A DNA stretch of 12,643 nt from Fidelibacterota bacterium UBA7300. GTDB taxonomy: Bacteria > Fidelibacterota > Marinisomatia > Marinisomatales > UBA2128. A program made the position numbers and the translations under genes. The notes under the pieces were generated by a model. It worked only from the letters and a program-made list of their open reading frames with translations, was not told the DNA's origin and did not search any database. Where the stretch lies: assembly GCA_002471865.1 (NCBI GenBank), contig DKQU01000075.1:1-12643 (forward strand), written 5' to 3'. Of this stretch, positions 7,907 to 12,643 are shown one piece after another. Within the stretch, counting starts at the first letter, position 1; each line of letters begins with the position of its first letter.

Positions 7907-8492
7907 CTAATGAACTAGAGTCAAACAGCTCCTTTTGAGAAGTAGGCTCAAGTTCAGCTGTCAGCTCAGACATTTCCCGAAGTTTGGGAAGATCAGAAAT
8001 TGTACTAATTCCAAAAGATGTTAGAAAATTGTTCGTTACTGCATAGATAAGAGGTCTGCCTGGACTCTTTTCACGACCTTTAATTTTAATCAGATTTTTT
8101 TCGAGTAGAGATTTGAGAACAGAGCCGCAGCTGACACCTCGAATACTCTCTACATCAGCCCTGCTGGCAGGTCCTTTATATGCTACAACTGCCAATGTTT
8201 CGAGAGCTGCCTGAGAAAGTGCAGGTGAACCGGTTCGGGTCAGAAGACGACGCACCCACATCTCGTATTCATGTCGAGTTACCATCCGCCATCCTCCGGC
8301 TGCTTTTTCAATCTCAAATGAACGATCGGATTTCTCGTATTCCTCATTCAGAGCCTTTACAGCCTCATTTAGAGATGGAACATCATCATTGTCAAAACAA
8401 CTGTTCACTTGAGCTTGTGTCAAGGATTCCTGCGTACAGAAAAGTAAAGCTTCAATTATTCTAATATTCTCTTTTTCCAGATTCATGCTCAT
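7893..8492 (-). CDS. scpB: Segregation and condensation protein ScpB
   Basis: ScpB dimers bind the kleisin ScpA and complete the SMC-ScpAB condensin that organises and segregates the chromosome. The 199-residue protein shows the two winged-helix domains of the family: the first begins at RIIEALLFCTQESLTQAQV (about 11-29), and the second contains LSQAALETLAVVAYKGPASRADVE (about residues 90-120) and the GRPLIYAVTNNFLTSFGI wing (about 145-165). The ATG at 8490-8492 overlaps the scpA stop by one base (TAATG). A second ATG two codons later (8486) lies ten bases from GAGG and is an equally possible start. It overlaps rluB by 14 bases. Confidence 0.95.
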   Translation of the reverse strand: MSMNLEKENIRIIEALLFCTQESLTQAQVNSCFDNDDVPSLNEAVKALNEEYEKSDRSFEIEKAAGGWRMVTRHEYEMWVRRLLTRTGSPALSQAALETLAVVAYKGPASRADVESIRGVSCGSVLKSLLEKNLIKIKGREKSPGRPLIYAVTNNFLTSFGISTISDLPKLREMSELTAELEPTSQKELFDSSSLDAAE

Positions 8493-9217
8493 TATGCCTC
8501 AATTCTCTGTAAAACAAGCTCTTCAAACACATCTTTTTGCATCACGATGACTTTGCCGTCACGAACGAGCTCAAGTAATGCTATAAAAGTGGTGATTATT
8601 TCCGATCGAGAGGCGGTAGGTTTCACAATCTCCGAGAAAAGGCGTTGGCTTTGATCGACAAAACAGCCAAGAATGTATCCTACTTGCTTCTGTACACTAA
8701 CCTGCTCTTTTGTAATGTCGTAGCGATTAACGACTGGAATATTACTTAGCAAATTCTTAAATGTGGTAACCAGATGGAAGATAGAAGCATCACCCAAGTA
8801 ATATGCGGCATCAGGTACACTGTTCTCCAGATTGAATGTTACTGCCCGTGGAAATTTCCTGCTCTGCTCATCTGCTCGTTCTGCTAGTCCCCGTGCGGCT
8901 TCCTTGAAGCGCTTGTACTCTAGCAACCTCTGAATCAATTCAGTTCGAGGATCTTCCGGTTCACCTTCTTCCTCAGAAACAGGTTTAGGTAGCAGAAACT
9001 TCGCTTTTATCCTCATGAGCAGCGCTGCCATAGCGATAAATTCTCCGGCAACCGCCACATTCAAAAATTTCGCCGCTTCAACAAATTCTAAATATTCATC
9101 CGTAATGTGCGAAATGGGAATGTCCATAATGTCAAGCTCATCACGCCTGATGAAAAAAAGCAATAAATCGAGAGGACCTGTAAAATTTTCCAGTTCAATC
9201 TGATAGGTGTTTATCAT
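8492..9217 (-). CDS. scpA: Segregation and condensation protein ScpA (kleisin)
   Basis: ScpA bridges the two heads of the SMC dimer and recruits ScpB. The 241-residue protein begins with the diagnostic kleisin segment ENFTGPLDLLLFFIRRDELDI (FTGPLDLLL at about residues 12-20), then the helix IPISHITDEYLEF, an acidic linker rich in E, P and D (about 80-90), and ends with a small winged-helix domain including TTFIALLELVRDGKVIVMQ (about residues 209-227). Length is typical. The start ATG overlaps the stop of trpS as ATGA, and its own stop overlaps scpB by one base, so trpS, scpA and scpB are tightly coupled. The smc gene is not in the window. Confidence 0.96.
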   Translation of the reverse strand: MINTYQIELENFTGPLDLLLFFIRRDELDIMDIPISHITDEYLEFVEAAKFLNVAVAGEFIAMAALLMRIKAKFLLPKPVSEEEGEPEDPRTELIQRLLEYKRFKEAARGLAERADEQSRKFPRAVTFNLENSVPDAAYYLGDASIFHLVTTFKNLLSNIPVVNRYDITKEQVSVQKQVGYILGCFVDQSQRLFSEIVKPTASRSEIITTFIALLELVRDGKVIVMQKDVFEELVLQRIEA

Positions 9218-10191
9218 TTGTAAATAAGCCCCGTATTTCGCCGGGCTTTTTCGAGATAACCCGCTGCAATAGTTCGAGCCTTTTCTGCACCACTGTTTAA
9301 CGCTTCAATAACTATATCTTTATTCTCAGCTAATTCCATTCGCTTCTCACGAAATGGCTTAAAGTAATCCCAGATGATGTCAGCTAGTTCTCTCTTTACA
9401 TCTCCATAACGTAATCCTGGCGTCTCGTAACGTGAACGAAGTTGCTTTTTCCCGGCTTCATCCAGGAAAAATGAGTGGATATTATATAGAGTGCTGCTGT
9501 CCGGATCTTTTGGCTCATCTACAGGTGTTGTATCAGTAACGATATTCATAACCTTCTTTTGAAGTTCATCGTGATCACAAAATATCTCTAAAGTGTTATT
9601 GTAGGATTTGGACATTTTTTGGCCATCAATTCCGGGAATGAGACCAGTGTCGTCAGCGATAAGCGGTTCAGGTATAATGAATGTTTCTCCATATGTTGAG
9701 TTAAATCGACTGGCAATGTCACGGGATATTTCGAGATGCTGCTTCTGATCTTTACCAACAGGTACTACTTCACCGCCGAACAGTAGAATATCCGCAGTCA
9801 TCAGAATCGGGTAGCTCAAAAGACCGTGATTCGGAGCGATCCCCTTGGCTATCTTATCCTTGTATGAATGTGAGCGTTCAAGAAGTCCGACCCCGGTTAC
9901 ATTGCTTAACAACCAAGTCAACTCCGTTACTTCCGGTACATCTGACTGAACCCAGAAAACCGCTTTTTCCGGATCCAATCCCAATGCCAGAAAATCTGCA
10001 GCAGCCTCTAGTGTGTCTCGACAAAGTTTTTCAGTGTCCGTTACAGAAGTAAGGGCGTGATAATTAACAAGAAAACAAAATAGTTCGTTTTCTACCTGGA
10101 ACTCAATCATGGGCTTCATCATGCCAAAATAGTTGCCTAGATGTAATCCCCCAGATGGCTGAATTCCGCTAAGTACGCGTTTTCCTTTCAT
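9214..10191 (-). CDS. trpS: Tryptophanyl-tRNA synthetase
   Basis: TrpS, a class I aminoacyl-tRNA synthetase, charges tRNA-Trp with tryptophan using ATP. The 325-residue protein starts MKGKRVLSGIQPSGGLHLGN; the HIGH-type ATP motif is H17-L-G-N20 and the second signature is KMSKS at 192-196. The segment MTADILLFGGEVVPVGKDQKQH (131-152, in two parts MTADILLF and PVGKDQKQH) is typical for bacterial TrpS. I chose ATG 10189-10191, eight bases after the stop of the HNH gene. An upstream in-frame start at 10242 would add 17 residues that do not belong to the family and would overlap the HNH gene by 43 bases. Length is normal and no motif is missing. It shares four bases with scpA. Confidence 0.97.
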   Translation of the reverse strand: MKGKRVLSGIQPSGGLHLGNYFGMMKPMIEFQVENELFCFLVNYHALTSVTDTEKLCRDTLEAAADFLALGLDPEKAVFWVQSDVPEVTELTWLLSNVTGVGLLERSHSYKDKIAKGIAPNHGLLSYPILMTADILLFGGEVVPVGKDQKQHLEISRDIASRFNSTYGETFIIPEPLIADDTGLIPGIDGQKMSKSYNNTLEIFCDHDELQKKVMNIVTDTTPVDEPKDPDSSTLYNIHSFFLDEAGKKQLRSRYETPGLRYGDVKRELADIIWDYFKPFREKRMELAENKDIVIEALNSGAEKARTIAAGYLEKARRNTGLIYK

Positions 10192-10199
10192 GCTGTTGC

Positions 10200-10748
10200 T
10201 CAGTCTAAACCAAGAGGTTCCATGTAAAGATAAGGCCGCCATGATATCTGTTCTCTCTTCACAAATTGACGGATATAGTAAATTTTGTTGGGTTTTTTAG
10301 GACGTCTTATAAGCGGCATTTTTGCCTCTACAGGTCTTCGATTGCCTTTTTTCCGATTACACTCCTGACAGCACGCTACCAAATTTTCCCAACTGTCTGA
10401 ACCGCCTCGCTCCTTAGGAAGAATATGATCCAGCGTCATGGGAACACTCCTCTTTGCACAATACTGGCATTGATGCTGATCCCGCTTTAAAACATTTCTG
10501 CGTGACAAAACAATATCGTTATTATGAGTGTTAACATAGCGACTGAGCTTAATAACACTTGGCAAAGGAAAAACTACGGATGGCGAATGTACTACTTTAT
10601 GATAGCTCTCAACCAATTCGACTTTCCCAAGGTATATTAAACAAATGGCTCGGCGGGCAGTACAGACAAGGAGTGGCTGATAATTCTGATTCAGAACCAA
10701 TACCTCTCTGTTTAAAATCCCGTTACCTTTTCGTTTAAGTGTCTTCAT
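10200..10748 (-). CDS. HNH endonuclease family protein with paired CxxC zinc motifs
   Basis: The 182-residue protein has an N-terminal region with VLVLNQNYQPL (about 16-26) and a zinc-bound HNH (beta-beta-alpha metal) nuclease domain at about 84-135. Zinc ligands are C94-x2-C97 and C127-x2-C130; the HNH residues are D107-H108 (LDHILPKERGGSDSWENL), N122 and N131 (ECNRKKGNR). All catalytic positions are intact, so nuclease activity is expected. Proteins of this shape, starting with a VLNxxYxPL strand, occur widely in bacteria and their task is unknown; DNA repair, recombination or defence would be guesses. I start at ATG 10746-10748, which overlaps the stop of the peptidase gene as TGATG. There is no ribosome binding site, so translation probably depends on the upstream gene. 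trpS starts eight bases after its stop. Confidence 0.85.
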   Translation of the reverse strand: MKTLKRKGNGILNREVLVLNQNYQPLLVCTARRAICLIYLGKVELVESYHKVVHSPSVVFPLPSVIKLSRYVNTHNNDIVLSRRNVLKRDQHQCQYCAKRSVPMTLDHILPKERGGSDSWENLVACCQECNRKKGNRRPVEAKMPLIRRPKKPNKIYYIRQFVKREQISWRPYLYMEPLGLD

Positions 10749-11566
10749 CAGCAATAATTCTGAATACTCTTTACCGTAGAGATATGCTCACTGAGGTGAT
10801 GATTATAATTTTCATTTTTCTCATCTAAACTTTCGATTTTAACAAATCCAGAGCTGTGAATTATGCTCTTCTCTCCAAGAGCGATTGCCACATGATCTGT
10901 CTTTCCCTCACCTGTCCGGAAAAAGATGAGATCACCCGGTTCTACAGCTAAAAGAGTTGACTCTCTCAGAAACTCAACCTGCTCCTGTTGGTAAGCATCT
11001 CGCGGGAGATTAATCCCAACAGAATGCATAACGGTCTGGATAAATCCCGAGCAGTCAAACCCTTTAGGTGATTTTCCGCCCCAGAGATATTGGATACCGA
11101 GAAATCTACCGGCGGTCTTCACAATGTGACTTCTCAAGTCATTTTCCGGATCACTCTGCCAAGAGGCATTAGTCCAACCTTTTATGCCATCGGGTAGAAT
11201 CACTCGAGACCAATCATCGACATTATCAAGGATGACGAGTGCATTCCCAAAAACCAAGTCACGGAGAATCGGGGAAGATTTACTCTTTTCTGCATAAACA
11301 CCGTTAAACAAATCAGCAACAGTATGTGAAGTTCCCATTGGAGTTTCTTTCTCAGTTACGGCAGATGAATTAATCCACCCTTCGTATCCATCCCACTGAG
11401 ACACCCTCAACCACGATTCGTTTCTTTCAAAAATCTTCAATTGTTCACCTAACAGAGTTTGAGTAATTATCTCGGTCTTGTATTCCGGTTCCTTGTGGAT
11501 ATTTGCCACTGAAACTAAGACTGAGCAAATTCTGCTCTCATGTTGATTCTGATTGTACTCTGTCAA
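10748..11566 (-). CDS. NlpC/P60 (C40) peptidase with two SH3b domains
   Basis: Peptidases of this type cut gamma-D-glutamyl to diamino-acid bonds of peptidoglycan stem peptides. The 272-residue protein has two SH3b-like domains (about 14-70, ending DGYEGWI, and 80-137, ending DGIKGWT) followed by the NlpC/P60 domain (about 142-270): YLWGGKSPKGFDCSGF at 160-175 with nucleophile C172, H225 in DHVAIAL, and a third polar residue H237 in IIHSSG. The layout resembles YkfC-type enzymes, which act on free muropeptides. No signal peptide or lipobox is visible, so a cytoplasmic recycling role is plausible. The start is uncertain: TTG 11564-11566 is the first start codon after an in-frame TAG, with no good ribosome binding site; a GTG 19 codons later is the alternative but would trim the first SH3b strand. 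It is the first gene of the coupled run into the HNH gene and trpS. Confidence 0.85.
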   Translation of the reverse strand: MTEYNQNQHESRICSVLVSVANIHKEPEYKTEIITQTLLGEQLKIFERNESWLRVSQWDGYEGWINSSAVTEKETPMGTSHTVADLFNGVYAEKSKSSPILRDLVFGNALVILDNVDDWSRVILPDGIKGWTNASWQSDPENDLRSHIVKTAGRFLGIQYLWGGKSPKGFDCSGFIQTVMHSVGINLPRDAYQQEQVEFLRESTLLAVEPGDLIFFRTGEGKTDHVAIALGEKSIIHSSGFVKIESLDEKNENYNHHLSEHISTVKSIQNYC

Positions 11567-11574
11567 ATCTCGTG

Positions 11575-11603
11575 AATTTATCTTGACCTATCGAGCAAAT
11601 CAA
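11575..11603 (-). promoter_or_regulatory. Possible promoter of the NlpC/P60-trpS-scpAB-rluB operon
   Basis: On the minus strand TTGATT (11598-11603) is followed after 17 bases by TAAATT (11575-11580); each box matches sigma-70 consensus at four of six positions. The predicted transcript would start only a few bases before the TTG codon at 11566, leaving almost no leader. Either the mRNA is nearly leaderless, the real start codon is further in, or this promoter is false. Confidence 0.25.
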
Positions 11604-11619
11604 GCCAAAACCCTTGATT
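11598..11619. repeat. 7-bp perfect inverted repeat in the divergent control region
   Basis: AATCAAG and CTTGATT are perfect complements around an eight-base spacer that is itself near-symmetric (CCAAAACC on the plus strand). The left arm overlaps the candidate -35 box of the minus-strand operon, and the repeat lies about 45 bases before the riboswitch. It could be an operator for a dimeric regulator of either direction. No T-run follows on either strand, so a terminator is unlikely. Confidence 0.45.
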
Positions 11620-11643
11620 CTTCCGACGAGAATTACTAAGTTT
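11615..11643 (+). promoter_or_regulatory. Weak candidate promoter for the riboswitch and receptor gene
   Basis: TTG (from 11615) followed after about 20 bases by TAAGTTTT resembles the Bacteroidota layout of a TTTG-type -33 box and a TAnnTTTG -7 box, though the last base differs. The position, some 20 bases before the riboswitch, is right. No good sigma-70 pair was found on this strand here. The match is weak. Confidence 0.2.
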
Positions 11644-11662
11644 TTTGCGCTAATTGACAATC

Positions 11663-11809
11663 AGTTCCGACAGGGAAACCCGTGAAAATCGGGTACAGCC
11701 CCGCTACTGTAATCGTCGAGAAATATCTACTGAGCCATTGTCCTAAATCAACTCGGGATGAGAAGGCAGAAATTTCTGATAACGCGTAAGTCAGGAAACC
11801 TACGGAACT
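11663..11809 (+). ncRNA. Cobalamin riboswitch
   Basis: The leader carries the conserved B12-binding core in order: CAGGGAAACCCGTGAAAATC (11671-11690), the loop CAGCCCCGCTACTGTAA (about 11696-11712), GAGCCATTG (about 11733-11741), GGGATGAGAAGGC (about 11755-11767) and the 3' box AGTCAGGAAACCTACG (about 11789-11804). The closing stem is exact: AGTTCCG (11663-11669) pairs with CGGAACT (11803-11809). At about 147 bases it is compact compared with the roughly 200-base long forms. Cobalamin riboswitches usually shut off B12 uptake or synthesis genes when the coenzyme is plentiful; here the only gene downstream is the TonB-dependent receptor. Confidence 0.93.
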
Positions 11810-11813
11810 ACAA

Positions 11814-11850
11814 ATTCTCGCAATCGCTTTCGAGGGTGAAGGAGGAGAAT
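11814..11850 (+). promoter_or_regulatory. Likely expression platform: hairpin over the receptor ribosome binding site
   Basis: The strong Shine-Dalgarno GGAGGAG (11841-11847) stands three bases before the ATG. The six bases ATTCTC at 11814-11819 are a perfect complement of GAGAAT at 11845-11850, so a hairpin right after the riboswitch could cover the last part of the Shine-Dalgarno. A competing short stem CTCG/CGAG (11817-11820 with 11831-11834) would leave it open. There is no T-run after a stem here, which points to control of translation rather than termination. Confidence 0.5.
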
Positions 11851-12643
11851 ATGAAACCCACCAAAGGTACCTTACCAGTTTTAATCGCTTTCCTGATTCA
11901 TTCGTTTTGGCTGTTTGCCAATCAGCCGACGATAACAGGTTACGTGTCTGATCCCCAGGGTAAGCCCATTCCCAATGTTTCCATATCACTTATCGGGACA
12001 TCAGCCGGCACTACAACAAATAGTGATGGACGATTCTATCTAGTTCCCGACTTTGATGCAGACTCGATTCTCATCACTCATACCGCCTTTCGGAAAGCAA
12101 AAACTGCCGTCTCAGATAAGATAAATGAGATTGTCCTAGAACCTAGGACATACCGTTTTACTACCGTTACAATCACCGGCAATATCTACTCCGCTGACCG
12201 GCTCAACATTCCGGTGAGCCATACCGTAATTCCACTCAACGATGAACCAACCTGGGGAAACAGTATCGCTGAACGTCTGGATAAGTTTTGTCTTCAGGTT
12301 AAGGACTATGGCGGTCCCGCAGGACTGAAGACTATCTCCTCTCCCACCGGACAGAGTGAACACATACTTGTCATGCTGGAAGGACTTCCACTTAATTCGC
12401 CCCAGTGGGGCGGGTTCGACCTGGGCAGCTTGCCGGTGGAATTTATCGGACAAGCAGAACTATTCCGCGGGCACGGCTCATCACTATACGGTTCTGGCGC
12501 CGTGGGAGGAACACTTAATCTTTCTGCACATAACCGAACTTCTTCATACTTCCGAACTAAATCCGGCTCCTTTGGTGAAAGCGGTTCTAGTGGAAAAATC
12601 TCGCTTCCTGTGGTTAATGGAAGTATTTCTATTTTCGGAATGC
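11851..12643 (+). CDS. TonB-dependent outer-membrane receptor, probably for cobalamin (3' end outside window)
   Basis: The first 264 codons are present. Residues 1-23 form a signal peptide (basic start, hydrophobic core LPVLIAFLIHSFWLF, cleavage near LFA-NQ). Residues about 27-98 are a carboxypeptidase-regulatory-like beta domain (ITGYVSDPQGKPIPNVSISL, TNSDGRFYL). FTTVTITG at 103-110 stands where the TonB box is found in this family. The plug domain follows, with LVMLEGLPLNS, the ELFRGHGSSLYGSGAVGGTLNL end (residues about 213-234) and then the first barrel strands. Such receptors import large substrates across the outer membrane using TonB-ExbBD energy. The cobalamin riboswitch makes B12 or another corrinoid the likely substrate, which would make it BtuB-like in function. 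The ATG is clear behind GGAGGAG. Base composition is visibly more GC-rich than the minus-strand genes. Confidence 0.93.
   Translation, partial: MKPTKGTLPVLIAFLIHSFWLFANQPTITGYVSDPQGKPIPNVSISLIGTSAGTTTNSDGRFYLVPDFDADSILITHTAFRKAKTAVSDKINEIVLEPRTYRFTTVTITGNIYSADRLNIPVSHTVIPLNDEPTWGNSIAERLDKFCLQVKDYGGPAGLKTISSPTGQSEHILVMLEGLPLNSPQWGGFDLGSLPVEFIGQAELFRGHGSSLYGSGAVGGTLNLSAHNRTSSYFRTKSGSFGESGSSGKISLPVVNGSISIFGM

Noticed and set aside
10192..10242. 17-residue N-terminal extension of trpS
   Set aside because: It would overlap the HNH gene by 43 bases and adds sequence not typical of TrpS; the ATG at 10191 begins right before the conserved GIQPSG strand.
11636..11989. Minus-strand open frame of 117 codons
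   Set aside because: It lies across the cobalamin riboswitch and the start of the receptor gene on the other strand, has no recognisable domain, and is best explained as a shadow frame.
12136..12453. Minus-strand open frame of 105 codons
   Set aside because: It is fully antisense to the plug domain of the TonB-dependent receptor, whose plus-strand reading is clear.
1..12643. Search for a defence, phage, CRISPR or secretion cluster
   Set aside because: Apart from the HNH protein every gene belongs to a familiar housekeeping or envelope family; there are no direct-repeat arrays, integrases, transposases or tRNA-flanked insertions visible.

Overview
The window is a stretch of bacterial chromosome carrying almost only housekeeping genes. 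Eleven complete genes and one partial gene lie on the minus strand. A single partial gene at the right edge runs on the plus strand behind a cobalamin riboswitch. The AT-rich coding sequence, a TonB-dependent receptor with an N-terminal carboxypeptidase-regulatory-like domain, the membrane vWA/amidotransferase-like protein and the small HNH protein beside trpS suggest a Gram-negative bacterium of the FCB group (Bacteroidota, Ignavibacteria, Calditrichota or Marinimicrobia-like). That placement is inferred from gene content, not from a marker-gene comparison.

Layout, in order of minus-strand transcription (right to left): an NlpC/P60 peptidase with two SH3b domains (10748-11566), an HNH endonuclease (10200-10748), trpS (9214-10191), scpA (8492-9217), scpB (7893-8492) and an RluB-type 23S rRNA pseudouridine synthase (7181-7906). 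Their ends overlap or almost touch, so they look like one translationally coupled transcript. A 116-base gap follows, then cmk (6408-7064), rpsA (4407-6383), a YbbR/CdaR-like protein (3391-4371), tsaD (2399-3394) and a three-pass vWA membrane protein (237-2378). After a 68-base gap with its own promoter-like signal and a palindrome comes the 5' end of a UDP-glucose dehydrogenase gene (1-168), cut by the window edge.

The minus-strand genes serve core growth functions: tRNA charging (TrpS), tRNA t6A modification (TsaD), rRNA modification (RluB-like), translation initiation (S1), CMP/dCMP phosphorylation (Cmk), chromosome condensation (ScpA/ScpB with SMC) and cell-envelope work (NlpC/P60, YbbR-like, vWA protein, Ugd).

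To the right, 11567-11850 is a divergent control region. It holds a perfect 7-bp inverted repeat, a cobalamin riboswitch closed by a perfect 7-bp stem, and a possible hairpin over a strong ribosome binding site. The plus-strand gene (11851 to the edge) encodes a TonB-dependent outer-membrane receptor, probably for corrinoids because of the riboswitch.

I found no mobile element, CRISPR array, tRNA, rRNA or defence island, and no clear undescribed multigene system. The points most worth a second look are the riboswitch expression platform, the HNH gene embedded in a housekeeping operon, the cysteine-free vWA/amidotransferase-like protein and the two regulatory palindromes.
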